A program made the translations under genes and the position numbers. Positions 1-9,835 of a stretch of DNA of 64,000 nucleotides are shown in pieces. Below the pieces are notes generated by a model that worked only from the letters and a program-made list of their open reading frames with translations, was not told the DNA's origin and searched no databases. Source of the stretch: Bacteroidales bacterium (GTDB lineage Bacteria > Bacteroidota > Bacteroidia > Bacteroidales > UBA932); assembly GCA_017437125.1 (NCBI GenBank), contig JAFSBV010000001.1, forward strand, positions 243,894-307,893, given 5' to 3'. Position 1 is the first letter of the stretch. The number at the start of each line of letters is the position of its first letter.

Positions 1-2349
1 AAGGGAAAGAACGAGGAACTCTTCCAGTACAACACGAAGGTATCGGTTCCGTTCATAGTGTCGAACAAGGGTTATGGTGTGCTCATGGACAGCTACTCGA
101 TGATGCGTTTCGGTAATCCTGAAGACTACAGGCAGCTTGGCGAGGTATTCAGGCTTTATGACAAGAACGGAAAGGAGGGATGCCTTACAGGTACTTATGT
201 TCCTGCTCATGGTGAGACTCTCGTACGTGAAGAACCGAAGATCTATTTCGAGCATCTTATCGCTCCTGAAATGGCGCGCGTGGTCAATCTGCCTGAAGAT
301 TTCCAGTTCTATGGTTCAAATGTCACATATGAAGGTGCAATCGAGGCTTCCGAGACAGGAGATTATCAGTTCATCCTTTATTATGCGGGATATACTACAG
401 TTACCATCGGTGGAGAGGTTGTGGTTCCCGAGCGTTGGAGGACTGCATGGAATCCTAATGCATTCAAGTTCACGGTGCGTCTTGAGGCCGGACAGAAGAC
501 CCCTCTCCGCATCGACTGGACTCCTGACGGAGGCGTGTCATATTGCGGTCTTCGCGTATATGATGTTGTTGATCCTGTCCAGCAGGCAAAGCATCAGTGG
601 TGGAGCGAGATGACAAAGCAGATGGACTGGTATTTCATTGCAGGTGACGATATGGACGAGGTTATCAGCGGATACCGTACCCTTACAGGAAAGGCTCCGA
701 TCATGCCTAAATGGGCTATGGGTTACTGGCAGAGCCGCGAGCGCTACAAGACATCAACAGAGATGATCGAGGCTCTTGAGGGCTTCCGCAAGAGGAATAT
801 CCCTATCGACAATATCGTGATGGACTGGAGCCACTGGGAAGAGGATGCATGGGGAAGCCATGAGTTCGATCCTGCCCGTTTCCCTGATCCTAAGGCTATG
901 GTGGATTCCATCCATAACCTCGGAGGACGCATGATGATATCAGTATGGCCTAAGTTCTATGTCGATACGGAGCATTACAAGGAATTCAATGAAAACGGCT
1001 GGATGTATAACAGGGCAAAGGAGGACGGAGTACGCGACTGGATCGGCCAGGGATATCTTTACGGATTCTACGATGCTTATGCACCGGAGGCACGTGAGCT
1101 CTTCTGGAATCAGATGTACGAGCATTACTATCCTCTCGGAATCGATGCATGGTGGATGGATGCTTCAGAGCCTAATGTCCGTGACTGTACTGATATGGAC
1201 TATCGCAAGGCTCTGTGCGGCCCTACAGCTCTCGGTTCATCTACAGAGTTCTTCAATGCATATTCTCTCGTGAATGCGGATGCAATCTATAACGGACAGC
1301 GTGGAGTTGACAACGACAAACGCGTATTCCTTCTTACACGTTCAGGCTTTGCAGGCCTCCAGAGGTATTCTACAGCTACATGGAGCGGTGATATCGCTAC
1401 ACGCTGGGAGGATATGAAGGCTCAGATTTCTGCAGGTCTCAACTTCGCTATCAGCGGTATCCCATATTGGACAATGGATATCGGAGGATTCTGTGTGGAG
1501 AACCGTTATGTCGCAGGTCAGGAGATATTCAACCGTACAGGAAAGGAGAATGCAGACCAGAAGGAATGGCGCGAGCTCAACACACGCTGGTTCCAGTTCG
1601 GAGCATTCTGCCCTCTCTTCCGTGCTCACGGCCAGTATCCTTTCCGTGAGCCATGGGAAATCGCTCCTGAAGGCCATCCTGCATATGAGTCAATCGTTTA
1701 TTACACCAAGCTCCGTTATGCTCTGATGCCTTATGTCTATTCACTTGCTGGCAAGACATGGTTTGATGACTATACCATAATGCGTCCTCTCGTGATGGAC
1801 TTCATGGCTGATGCAAAGGTAACGAATATCGGTGACGCATATATGTTCGGCCCTGCATTCCTTGTGGCTCCTGTATATGAATACGGAGCCCGTTCACGCG
1901 AGGTTTATTTCCCTGAATGCGAAGGATGGTATGACTTCTACAGCAACGAGTTCCTTTCAGGAGGCGAGTCGTGGACAGTTGCCGCTCCATATGGCAGAAT
2001 GCCTCTTTATGTACGTGCCGGCTCGATCGTTCCTTTCGGACCTGAGATCCAGTGGTCGGATGAGAAGCCTGCTGACGTGATCGACCTCTACATCTATCAG
2101 GGTGCTGACGGAGAGTTCACACTTTATGAGGATGAGAATGTCAATTACAATTATGAGAAGGGCCTTTGCTCGAAGATCGATTTCAAGTATGATGACAGGA
2201 TGAAGCTTCTTTCTATCGAAGAGCGTCAGGGCGAGTTCCCTGGAATGCTTGAGGAGAGGACATTCAATGTCATTCCTGTTTCGAAGAACGGAGTCGGCAA
2301 GAAGCAGACTGTTCAGTATAATGGTCTTTCTATGAAGGTCGTACTTTAA
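1..2349 (+). CDS. GH31 alpha-xylosidase (5' end outside window)
   Basis: The reading frame is open from base 1, so the gene starts upstream of the window; the first in-frame GTG at 58 is not its start. The visible part carries a PA14-like insert (about bases 240-570) ahead of the GH31 barrel, the architecture of Xyl31A-type alpha-xylosidases that remove alpha-1,6-xylose from xyloglucan oligosaccharides. The nucleophile Asp lies in WWMDASEP (Asp codon 1159-1161) and the acid/base Asp in WSGDI (1390-1392). The C-terminal part has the usual beta-sandwich domains with the DLYIYQGADGEFTLYEDE signature of GH31. GH2 follows 6 bases downstream, so the two are co-transcribed. GH31 membership is certain; alpha-xylosidase rather than alpha-glucosidase is inferred from the PA14 insert and the xyl genes downstream. 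Confidence 0.9.
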   Translation, partial: KGKNEELFQYNTKVSVPFIVSNKGYGVLMDSYSMMRFGNPEDYRQLGEVFRLYDKNGKEGCLTGTYVPAHGETLVREEPKIYFEHLIAPEMARVVNLPEDFQFYGSNVTYEGAIEASETGDYQFILYYAGYTTVTIGGEVVVPERWRTAWNPNAFKFTVRLEAGQKTPLRIDWTPDGGVSYCGLRVYDVVDPVQQAKHQWWSEMTKQMDWYFIAGDDMDEVISGYRTLTGKAPIMPKWAMGYWQSRERYKTSTEMIEALEGFRKRNIPIDNIVMDWSHWEEDAWGSHEFDPARFPDPKAMVDSIHNLGGRMMISVWPKFYVDTEHYKEFNENGWMYNRAKEDGVRDWIGQGYLYGFYDAYAPEARELFWNQMYEHYYPLGIDAWWMDASEPNVRDCTDMDYRKALCGPTALGSSTEFFNAYSLVNADAIYNGQRGVDNDKRVFLLTRSGFAGLQRYSTATWSGDIATRWEDMKAQISAGLNFAISGIPYWTMDIGGFCVENRYVAGQEIFNRTGKENADQKEWRELNTRWFQFGAFCPLFRAHGQYPFREPWEIAPEGHPAYESIVYYTKLRYALMPYVYSLAGKTWFDDYTIMRPLVMDFMADAKVTNIGDAYMFGPAFLVAPVYEYGARSREVYFPECEGWYDFYSNEFLSGGESWTVAAPYGRMPLYVRAGSIVPFGPEIQWSDEKPADVIDLYIYQGADGEFTLYEDENVNYNYEKGLCSKIDFKYDDRMKLLSIEERQGEFPGMLEERTFNVIPVSKNGVGKKQTVQYNGLSMKVVL

Positions 2350-2355
2350 CGGATC

Positions 2356-4854
2356 ATGAAGAATATATTCAATCTTTTTATCTGCTGCATCCTCATTGCG
2401 GGGTGCAGCAGTGTTGTCTCTCCACGAGAGAGTGCGGATTTCAATGACGGATGGAGGTTTCATCTGGGAGATGTGGCTGAGGCTTATGCCGCTGGTTTTG
2501 ATGACAGCGGATGGCGTGAAGTGGAGCTGCCTCATGACTGGGCTGTCGAGGGCGACTTCAGCATAGACAATCCTTCAGGTACCGGAGGAGGCGCATTGCC
2601 TGGAGGAATCGGCTGGTACAGAAAGACTTTCCATGTTCCGTCGGATGAGGAAGGAAGGCTGTGGCGTCTGGAGTTTGATGGTGTGTATATGAATGCCGAG
2701 GTTTTCGTCAATGGAGTCAGCCTTGGTGTCAGACCGTATGGATATATTTCATTCGGATATGACATCTCGCATCTTCTCAATTGGGGTAAGGAAAATGTCG
2801 TGGCCGTGCGTGTTGACAATGCCGAACAGCCGAACTCACGCTGGTACTCCGGTTGCGGAATATATCGTGACGTACGTATGGTAAAGACCTCTGCCATAAG
2901 GGTCGCACCGGACGGAACATATGTGACTGCTGATCTTTCCGAGGACGGTAAGGCTGCGGTCAATGCCGAGGTGAAGATCGCCAATGCTCTTGCTGAAGAA
3001 AGGACGGTGTTCGTGCTGAATGTCCTCGTGGATGCTTCCGGCAGGAAAGTGGTCGGAACCGAGTCAGAGGTTACATTGCCGGCAGAGAGCGAGACATGTG
3101 TGCTTCAGTCGCTTGAAGTGTCTGATCCCGCCCTCTGGGATGTGGATGATCCGTATCTCTATACCTTGCATACCGGCATCTATGACGGAAATGAGCTTGT
3201 CGATGAATATCAGACAAGGACAGGTATCAGAAGCTTCAGCTTCGATGCAGAGAAGGGATTCATTCTCAACGGAAGAAAGGTTACTGTCAATGGAGTATGC
3301 CTGCACCATGATTTCGGATGCCTCGGCGCGGCATTCAATGTAAATGCGGCCAGAAGACAGCTCGAAATCCTCAAGGATATGGGTTGCAACGGCATCAGGA
3401 CCTCCCACAACCCTCCTGCTCCGGCGCTTCTCGACTTATGCGATGAGATGGGATTCATCGTGCAGGATGAGGCTTTCGACATGTGGCGCAAGAAAAAGAC
3501 CGCCCATGACTATTCAAGATATTTCAACGAATGGCATGAACGTGACCTTACGGACTTCATTGTCCGTGACCGCAACCATCCTTCCATCTTCATGTGGAGC
3601 ATCGGAAACGAGGTCTTGGAACAGTGGTCACATGCCGATGCCGATACCCTGAGTCTTGCCGAGGCGAACCTCATCCTGAATTTCGGCCATTCTGCCGACA
3701 TGCTTTCCGGTGAAGGTGAGGAAATGAGTGTGAATTCTCTTCTTACAAAGAAGCTGGCCGATATGGTACGTGGACTTGATCCGACCAGGCCGATAACAGC
3801 TGGCTGCAACGAGCCTGCACCGGGCAATCATCTTTTCCGCAGCGGAGCCCTCGACATCATCGGATTCAACTATCATAATCAGAATGTTGCGGATGTTCCG
3901 AAGAACTTCCCTGGTAAGCCGTTCATCATCACCGAGAGCAACTCAGCCCTCATGACACGAGGATATTACCGTATGCCGAGCGATCAGATGTTCATCTGGC
4001 CTGAGCGATGGGACATTCCTTTCTATGATGAGTCATTCTCATGTTCATCATATGAGAACTGTCATGTGCCTTGGGGCAATACTCATGAAGAGACTCTGAA
4101 ACTGATCAGGGACAACGGATTCATCAGCGGACAGTACATATGGACCGGATTCGACTATATCGGTGAGCCGACTCCATACGGATGGCCGGCAAGAAGTTCG
4201 TTCTTCGGAATTGTCGATCTTGCAGGCTTCCCTAAGGATGTCTATCATCTGTACCGCTCGGAGTGGACGGATGAAACAGTACTGCATCTTTTCCCTCACT
4301 GGAATTGGGATTCGGGTCAGGAGATCGACATGTGGTGCTACTACAATAATGCAGATGAGGTCGAGCTCTATGTGAACGGAGTTTCTCAAGGAATACGCAG
4401 CAAGACCGATGACTGCCTCCATGCCGTATGGAGGGTCATGTATGAGCCTGGAACCGTCGAGGTCGTTTCCAGAAAGGATGGCGTCGAGGTCGCGAGGAAG
4501 CAGGTATGTACGGCAGGGGAGCCTGCTCAGTTGAGGCTGACCTTGGATCAGTACGGAGGGCGTGCTGTCGAGGATGCTTTGGGATTCGTTACCGTCGAGG
4601 TCCTTGATGAAGACGGAAACATATGTCCGTGCGCAGATAACCTTGTGAATTTCTCTCTTGATTGCGGAAATGCATTCATAGCTGGTGTCGATAATGGAAA
4701 TCCTGTCTCTATGGAACGTTTCAAGGATAATAAGCGTCGTGCCTTCAACGGAAAGTGTCTTGTGGTACTTCAGGCTGACAAGCCTGGAAACACGGTTCTT
4801 ACGGCATCTTCGGAAGGACTCGCTTCAGCAAGCGTAACCTTCACTGCAAGATAG
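2356..4854 (+). CDS. GH2 beta-galactosidase-type lipoprotein
   Basis: Glycoside hydrolase family 2 enzyme of 832 residues, probably a beta-galactosidase. A lipoprotein signal peptide ends at Cys17 (LIAGC), so the enzyme should be membrane anchored, in the periplasm or on the surface. The order is N-terminal sugar-binding jelly roll (from about residue 30, DGWRFHLGD), Ig-like domain, catalytic barrel (about 300-600) and C-terminal beta domains. The acid/base Glu419 lies in WSIGNE and the nucleophile Glu527 in FIITESNS. It starts 6 bases after the GH31 stop. Removal of beta-1,2-galactose from xyloglucan side chains fits the flanking GH31 and GH95 genes, but GH2 also covers other beta-glycosidases, so the substrate is inferred from context. 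Confidence 0.9.
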   Translation: MKNIFNLFICCILIAGCSSVVSPRESADFNDGWRFHLGDVAEAYAAGFDDSGWREVELPHDWAVEGDFSIDNPSGTGGGALPGGIGWYRKTFHVPSDEEGRLWRLEFDGVYMNAEVFVNGVSLGVRPYGYISFGYDISHLLNWGKENVVAVRVDNAEQPNSRWYSGCGIYRDVRMVKTSAIRVAPDGTYVTADLSEDGKAAVNAEVKIANALAEERTVFVLNVLVDASGRKVVGTESEVTLPAESETCVLQSLEVSDPALWDVDDPYLYTLHTGIYDGNELVDEYQTRTGIRSFSFDAEKGFILNGRKVTVNGVCLHHDFGCLGAAFNVNAARRQLEILKDMGCNGIRTSHNPPAPALLDLCDEMGFIVQDEAFDMWRKKKTAHDYSRYFNEWHERDLTDFIVRDRNHPSIFMWSIGNEVLEQWSHADADTLSLAEANLILNFGHSADMLSGEGEEMSVNSLLTKKLADMVRGLDPTRPITAGCNEPAPGNHLFRSGALDIIGFNYHNQNVADVPKNFPGKPFIITESNSALMTRGYYRMPSDQMFIWPERWDIPFYDESFSCSSYENCHVPWGNTHEETLKLIRDNGFISGQYIWTGFDYIGEPTPYGWPARSSFFGIVDLAGFPKDVYHLYRSEWTDETVLHLFPHWNWDSGQEIDMWCYYNNADEVELYVNGVSQGIRSKTDDCLHAVWRVMYEPGTVEVVSRKDGVEVARKQVCTAGEPAQLRLTLDQYGGRAVEDALGFVTVEVLDEDGNICPCADNLVNFSLDCGNAFIAGVDNGNPVSMERFKDNKRRAFNGKCLVVLQADKPGNTVLTASSEGLASASVTFTAR

Positions 4855-4926
4855 CAATACCGCCTTATTGGTTCATGGTTTATATAATATGAAATAATAG
4901 TATGCCTGACGGGGATTAAAAATCGG

Positions 4927-4934
4927 TATATTTG
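4927..4934 (+). promoter_or_regulatory. -7 promoter element before GH95
   Basis: TATATTTG matches the Bacteroidota -7 consensus TAnnTTTG, 24 bases ahead of the chosen start of the GH95 gene. I see no clear TTG at the -33 distance. It suggests that GH95 and the regulator behind it can be transcribed separately from GH31-GH2. Confidence 0.55.
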
Positions 4935-4958
4935 CGAAATCACCAATCAAATGAAACT

Positions 4959-7421
4959 ATGAAACATATACTGACTGTCGCGTTTGCTTTCGCCGCTTTC
5001 TTCGCTGTATCAGGCTGCGGGGAAACCACTGAATGCAACGACCTGAAACTTTGGTATGACGAACCGGCTGAAAAATGGGTCGAGGCCCTTCCTGTCGGAA
5101 ACGGAAGACTTGGAGCAATGGTTTTCGGAAATCCTTCATCCGAGACACTCCAGCTCAATGAGGAAACCGTCTGGGCCGGCCAGCCGAACAGCAACGCCAA
5201 TCCGAATATCGAAGAGGGGGCTCTTGACGAGATCAGGAAGCTGATCTTTGATGGGAAATATCGTGCTGCCCAGGACATGGTTGACCAGAAGATATTCTTC
5301 AAGACGAACCATGGAATGTCCTATCAGACCGTCGGCGATCTCCGCCTGGATTTCCCTGGTCATGAGGAATACGACGGCTATCGCCGTGAGCTGGATATAG
5401 CGAATGCACTTTCTACAGTCAGATATGAGGTGGGAGGCGTAGAATACGTCCGTGAAGTGATTTCGTCATTGGCTGACGATATCATTGCCGTACGTCTCAC
5501 AGCTTCCGAGAAGGCTGCTCTTACATTTGACGTTTCATATGTCACACCTCAGAATGCAGAGGTGACAGTGGAGGGCAACGATATCATCCTCAGAGGCATC
5601 ACATCTTCTCAGGAAGGCCTTGAAGGAAAGGTCCGTTTCACTGCAAAGGCACGTATCTGCCCGACAGGCGGTACTGTTGAATCTGCGGAAAAGACGATTT
5701 CCGTAAAGAATGCCGACGAGGTCGTGATATATGTTGACATCGCTACGAACTTCGTGAGATATGATGATATTTCTGCCGATCCTGATGCACGTGTCGAGGA
5801 AAACATGTCTGCTCATTGCAGGAAGTATTCCGCTATGCGCAAGGCTCATATCGAAGCGTACAAGGAATATTTCGACAGGGTGGAGCTTGATCTCGGCACA
5901 TCGGAAGCCGCAGCAAACACTACTGATGTCAGAGTGAAGGATTTCGCACAGGTGGATGACCCTCAGCTTGTGGAGCTTTATTTCCAGTTCGGACGTTATC
6001 TGCTTATCTGCAGCTCTCAGCCTGGAGGCCAGCCAGCCAATCTTCAGGGCATCTGGAACAATAGCATGACTCCGCCGTGGGACAGCAAATATACCACCAA
6101 CATCAATGCTGAGATGAATTACTGGCCAGCTGAGATCGGCAACCTCTCAGAGCTTCATGAGCCTTTCTTCACAATGGTGAAGGAACTTGCCGAGACAGGT
6201 GCCGAGACAGCGCGCATGATGTACGGTGCGGACGGATGGGTACTCCATCACAATACGGACATCTGGAGGATCACCGGTCCGGTTGACTTTGCCGCATCGG
6301 GAATGTGGCCTACCGGTGGCGCGTGGGTATGCCGTCATCTCTGGGAACATTATCTCCATACAGGAGACGAAGCCTTCCTTGCAGAGTATTATCCGATAAT
6401 GAAGGGTGCGGCAGAATTCTTCGTTGACTTCATGATCGAGGAGCCTGAGCATGGCTGGATGGTGATCAGCCCGTCAAACTCTCCTGAAAATGCCTTCCTG
6501 AGGGATCCGGGTGACGTTACCGTATGTGCAGGAACTACTATGGACAACCAGATGGTTTCCGAGCTCTTCACCAATGTCATCGCAGCAGCTGAGATTCTCG
6601 GCCAGGATGCGGAATTCGCAGGCACTCTCGCAGCCATCAAGGAGCGTATGGCCCCTATGCAGATAGGACAGCACGGACAGCTTCAGGAGTGGATGCATGA
6701 CTGGGACAATCCTGAGGACCATCATCGTCATGTGTCTCATCTTTACGGTCTCTTCCCGGGCAATCAGATATCTCCTTGGAGAACTCCTGAACTCTTTGCC
6801 GCTGCACGTAATTCGCTGAACTACAGAGGTGATCCTGCTACAGGATGGTCAATGGGATGGAAGGTCTGCTTCTGGGCAAGACTTCTTGACGGAAACAGGG
6901 CCTTCAAGCTCATCACCGACCAGCTTACCCCTGCAGGAAGCACAGGCTTCTGGGGCAAGGGCGGTACATATCCTAACCTTTTCGATGCTCATCCGCCGTT
7001 CCAGATCGACGGAAACTTCGGATGTGCTGCCGGAATTGCCGAAATGCTCATCCAGAGCCATGACGGTGCGCTTCATGTACTCCCGGCTCTTCCTGACAGA
7101 TGGAAGAACGGAAAGGTCACAGGCCTGGTGGCAAGAGGAGGCTTTGTAGTGGATATGGAATGGAAGGACGGAGAAGTCGTAGAGCTCAAGGTTCTTTCAC
7201 GTCTTGGAGGCAACCTCAGGATAAGGACAGCGACCGAGCTCTCAGGTAAGGATCTCAAGGAGGCTTCGGCTAAGAATCATAATCCATATTATTCAGTGCC
7301 TGATATCCCTCAACCTCTGATTTCAGATCCTGCTAAGCTTGGAATGGAGCAGGCTCCGGAGACATGGCTCTATGACGTGAACACCAAGCCAGGAAAGACC
7401 TATATCTTCATCCGGAAGTGA
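4959..7421 (+). CDS. GH95 alpha-L-fucosidase family lipoprotein
   Basis: Family 95 glycoside hydrolase, 820 residues from the ATG at 4959; an in-frame TTG at 4932 is rejected because it overlaps the promoter and precedes the signal peptide. The lipobox is AVSGC with Cys20. The N-terminal domain begins with the family hallmark WVEALPVGNGRLGAMVFGN. Likely active-site residues are Glu577 (QEWMHDW), Asp684 (QIDGNFG) and the HHNTDIW motif with Asn432 and Asp434. GH95 enzymes invert alpha-1,2-L-fucosyl (some alpha-L-galactosyl) linkages. Here it would take the terminal fucose from fucosylated xyloglucan, exposing galactose for GH2 and then xylose for GH31. The Nudix regulator starts 4 bases after its stop. 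Confidence 0.9.
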   Translation: MKHILTVAFAFAAFFAVSGCGETTECNDLKLWYDEPAEKWVEALPVGNGRLGAMVFGNPSSETLQLNEETVWAGQPNSNANPNIEEGALDEIRKLIFDGKYRAAQDMVDQKIFFKTNHGMSYQTVGDLRLDFPGHEEYDGYRRELDIANALSTVRYEVGGVEYVREVISSLADDIIAVRLTASEKAALTFDVSYVTPQNAEVTVEGNDIILRGITSSQEGLEGKVRFTAKARICPTGGTVESAEKTISVKNADEVVIYVDIATNFVRYDDISADPDARVEENMSAHCRKYSAMRKAHIEAYKEYFDRVELDLGTSEAAANTTDVRVKDFAQVDDPQLVELYFQFGRYLLICSSQPGGQPANLQGIWNNSMTPPWDSKYTTNINAEMNYWPAEIGNLSELHEPFFTMVKELAETGAETARMMYGADGWVLHHNTDIWRITGPVDFAASGMWPTGGAWVCRHLWEHYLHTGDEAFLAEYYPIMKGAAEFFVDFMIEEPEHGWMVISPSNSPENAFLRDPGDVTVCAGTTMDNQMVSELFTNVIAAAEILGQDAEFAGTLAAIKERMAPMQIGQHGQLQEWMHDWDNPEDHHRHVSHLYGLFPGNQISPWRTPELFAAARNSLNYRGDPATGWSMGWKVCFWARLLDGNRAFKLITDQLTPAGSTGFWGKGGTYPNLFDAHPPFQIDGNFGCAAGIAEMLIQSHDGALHVLPALPDRWKNGKVTGLVARGGFVVDMEWKDGEVVELKVLSRLGGNLRIRTATELSGKDLKEASAKNHNPYYSVPDIPQPLISDPAKLGMEQAPETWLYDVNTKPGKTYIFIRK

Positions 7422-7425
7422 TCCA

Positions 7426-8169
7426 ATGGATAATGTTCAGATAAATTCCGCAATATCGGTCGATTGCGTGATCTTCGGATTCGACGGGGAAAACCTGAAG
7501 GTCCTTCTCGTGAGAAGAAGGACAGCCGATCCCTTGTATCATGACAAGGAACTCAAGCTCCCCGGTGCGATGATCCGTGAAAACGAGACCCTTCCCGAGG
7601 CGGCGGAACGTGTGCTGGAAGGAAGTACCGGACTGAAGGGGATATATCTGAAACAGACCACGATATTCTCGGATCCAGGCAGGGTTGACGAGAGTGAGCT
7701 TGAATGGATCGGACAGTATCACGGAATTCATACGGTAAGGGTCGTGACGGTAGGGTATTATGCCCTCGTGAAGCTCGATCAGGGAATGATAAACTATACC
7801 AGAAGGCAAGGCGCTGTGTGGAAGAATGTAGATGACATCCATCATCTGATAATGGACCATATGGATATCCTTTCGGATGCTCTGACAGTGCTTCAGAAGG
7901 ATATACTCTGGTCGCCGATCGCTTTCAAGCTTCTTCCCAAGAAATTCACCGTCAGGCAGCTCCAGAACCTTCTGGAAGCGGTTTTCGGAATCGAGATCGA
8001 CAACAGGAACTTCAGAAAGAAGCTTTTCGCTTCCGGCATTCTGATGGAAACAGAAGAAACGGAAAAGCATGTCAGCCACAAGCCGGCGAAGCTGTATATG
8101 CTGAACAGAAACGCCTTCGGAAAGAAGGACATCACGAACAAGCTGCAGTTCGTCGCATCATGGCTTTAA
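7426..8169 (+). CDS. Nudix-family xylose regulator (XylR/AraR type)
   Basis: 247 residues: a Nudix domain (about 8-140) followed by a winged-helix-like C-terminal part (about 160-240), as in NrtR and the Bacteroides AraR group. The Nudix box (residues 47-70) is degenerate: the catalytic REXXEE core reads RVLEGS, so the acidic metal-binding cluster is missing. This supports a ligand-sensing rather than hydrolytic domain. The gene lies between GH95 and xylB, the position of the Nudix regulator preceding xylB-xylA-xylE in Bacteroides thetaiotaomicron. It would sense a pentose or its phosphate and control the xyl genes, possibly also the glycosidases. A candidate operator lies at 8183-8200. Regulation of xylose genes is inferred from position. 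Confidence 0.85.
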   Translation: MDNVQINSAISVDCVIFGFDGENLKVLLVRRRTADPLYHDKELKLPGAMIRENETLPEAAERVLEGSTGLKGIYLKQTTIFSDPGRVDESELEWIGQYHGIHTVRVVTVGYYALVKLDQGMINYTRRQGAVWKNVDDIHHLIMDHMDILSDALTVLQKDILWSPIAFKLLPKKFTVRQLQNLLEAVFGIEIDNRNFRKKLFASGILMETEETEKHVSHKPAKLYMLNRNAFGKKDITNKLQFVASWL

Positions 8170-8182
8170 AAAGTGGATATAG

Positions 8183-8200
8183 TAAAATTTCGAAGTTTTA
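8183..8200. promoter_or_regulatory. candidate operator palindrome upstream of xylB
   Basis: TAAAATTTCGAAGTTTTA is an 18-bp palindrome with a single mismatched base pair, placed 13 bases behind the regulator gene. It is followed at once by TATTTTTG (8202-8209), a TAnnTTTG match. A protein bound here would cover the core promoter. That the Nudix regulator binds it is inference. Confidence 0.4.
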
Positions 8201-8289
8201 TTATTTTTGTATAATATTGAATATAAGTATATTAGTGCGAGACTTAGCGTATTTTTGGCACAAAGATTTCAAAGATAGCCGACTTCTGC

Positions 8290-8297
8290 TAATTTTG
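8290..8297 (+). promoter_or_regulatory. -7 promoter element(s) before xylB
   Basis: TAATTTTG fits TAnnTTTG and lies 29 bases before the xylB start. Two other matches in the same 157-base gap (TATTTTTG at 8202-8209 and at 8250-8257) mean that the start site cannot be fixed by eye. Confidence 0.5.
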
Positions 8298-8326
8298 CAT
8301 ATGTAAAACCAATAATGAAATAACAC

Positions 8327-9799
8327 ATGTATCTTTTAGGTTATGATATCGGAAGTTCGTCAGTAAAGGCGAGCATCGTGGATGCAGAAAGCGGAAAGTG
8401 CGCTGCATCGGCATTCTATCCAAAGTCCGAGGCCCCGATCATTGCGGTGAAGAAGGGATGGGCTGAACAGGAACCATCTTCATGGTGGGAATATCTCAAG
8501 CAGGCTACTGCTGACATCCTTGCTGCTTCCGGAGCAGATCCTAAGGATATCAAGGCCATCGGTATCTCATATCAGATGCACGGTCTTGTATGTGTTGACA
8601 AGGACATGAACGTCCTCCGTCCTTCAATCATCTGGTGTGATTCGCGCGCCGTTCCTTACGGTCAGAAGGCATTTGACACCATCGGTCATGACGAGTGCCT
8701 CTCACATCTCCTCAATTCTCCAGGTAACTTCACAGCTTCGAAGCTTGCATGGGTGAAGGAGAACGAGCCTGAACTCTATTCGAAGATATATAAGATCATG
8801 CTTCCTGGCGACTATATCGCAATGAAGCTCAGCGGTGAGATCTGCACTACTGTTTCAGGTCTTTCTGAAGGAATGTTCTGGGATTTCAAGGAGAACTGCG
8901 TATCGAAGGCTCTCCTCGACTATTACGGAATCGATTCATCTCTCATCCCTGAGATCCGTCCTACATTCTCGGAACAGGGCAGAGTAAGTGCTGCAGCTGC
9001 TGCAGAGCTCGGACTTGCAGAGGGGACACCTATCACATACAGAGGTGGTGACCAGCCTAACAACGCGTTGTCCCTCAATGTGTTCAATCCTGGCGAAATC
9101 GCTTCTACAGCAGGTACATCAGGTGTCGTTTATGGTGTGCTCGGAGATGTGAACTATGACCCTAAGTCACGCGTGAACACATTTGCTCATGTTAACCATA
9201 CAGCTGAGCAGACCCGTCTCGGTGTGCTTCTCTGCATCAACGGTACAGGTATCCTCAATTCATGGATGAAGAGGAATGTCGCACCTGAGGGCATTTCATA
9301 TGCGGATATGAACGATGTTGCCGCTCAGGCTCCTATCGGAAGTGCAGGCGTAAGCATCCTTCCTTTCGGAAACGGCGCAGAGCGTATGCTTGAGAACAGG
9401 GAAGTAGGAAGCTCTATCCACGGAGTGAACTTCAATGTTCATAACAAGTCACATCTCCTTCGTGCCGCACAGGAGGGAATCGTATTTTCATTCAAGTACG
9501 GTATCGAAGTTATGGAGCAGATGGGAATGAACGTAAGCAAGATCCACGCAGGTCATGCGAACATGTTCCTCAGCCCTATCTTCAGAGATACTCTTGCTGG
9601 TGTTACAGGTGCCGTGATCGATCTTTATGACACAGACGGATCTGTCGGTGCAGCGAAGGGTGCAGGTATCGGAGCCGGCATTTACAAGGACAACAACGAG
9701 GCATTCGCAACCCTCGAGAAGCTTGCTGTCATCGAGCCTTCAGTGGCTGACGCACAGGCTTATGCAGATGCATATGAAACTTGGAAATCAAGATTATAA
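8327..9799 (+). CDS. xylB: xylulokinase
   Basis: FGGY-family carbohydrate kinase, 490 residues, the normal xylulokinase length. The N-terminal phosphate-binding strand reads GYDIGSSSVKASIVD; SYQMHGLV and GGDQPNNAL are the substrate and catalytic regions typical of XylB; the C-terminal ATPase half has TAGTSGVVYGV and GNGAERML. It phosphorylates D-xylulose to D-xylulose 5-phosphate in the cytoplasm, feeding the pentose phosphate pathway. It is followed by xylA after 36 bases and preceded by the Nudix regulator. Specificity for xylulose is supported by the adjacent isomerase and transporter. Confidence 0.95.
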   Translation: MYLLGYDIGSSSVKASIVDAESGKCAASAFYPKSEAPIIAVKKGWAEQEPSSWWEYLKQATADILAASGADPKDIKAIGISYQMHGLVCVDKDMNVLRPSIIWCDSRAVPYGQKAFDTIGHDECLSHLLNSPGNFTASKLAWVKENEPELYSKIYKIMLPGDYIAMKLSGEICTTVSGLSEGMFWDFKENCVSKALLDYYGIDSSLIPEIRPTFSEQGRVSAAAAAELGLAEGTPITYRGGDQPNNALSLNVFNPGEIASTAGTSGVVYGVLGDVNYDPKSRVNTFAHVNHTAEQTRLGVLLCINGTGILNSWMKRNVAPEGISYADMNDVAAQAPIGSAGVSILPFGNGAERMLENREVGSSIHGVNFNVHNKSHLLRAAQEGIVFSFKYGIEVMEQMGMNVSKIHAGHANMFLSPIFRDTLAGVTGAVIDLYDTDGSVGAAKGAGIGAGIYKDNNEAFATLEKLAVIEPSVADAQAYADAYETWKSRL

Positions 9800-9835
9800 T
9801 AATCATACTAACACATTAATAATTTCACTTAAATT

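Noticed and set aside
1957-2535. 192-codon minus-strand ORF across the GH31-GH2 junction
   Set aside because: Spans the end of one good gene and the start of the next; no coding signature of its own.
4932-4958. Upstream TTG start for the GH95 gene
   Set aside because: It lies within the -7 element and would add nine polar residues before a good lipoprotein signal peptide.
7408-8079. 223-codon minus-strand ORF opposite the Nudix regulator
   Set aside because: Fully covered by a recognised gene on the plus strand; no export or domain motif, and no promoter on that strand.
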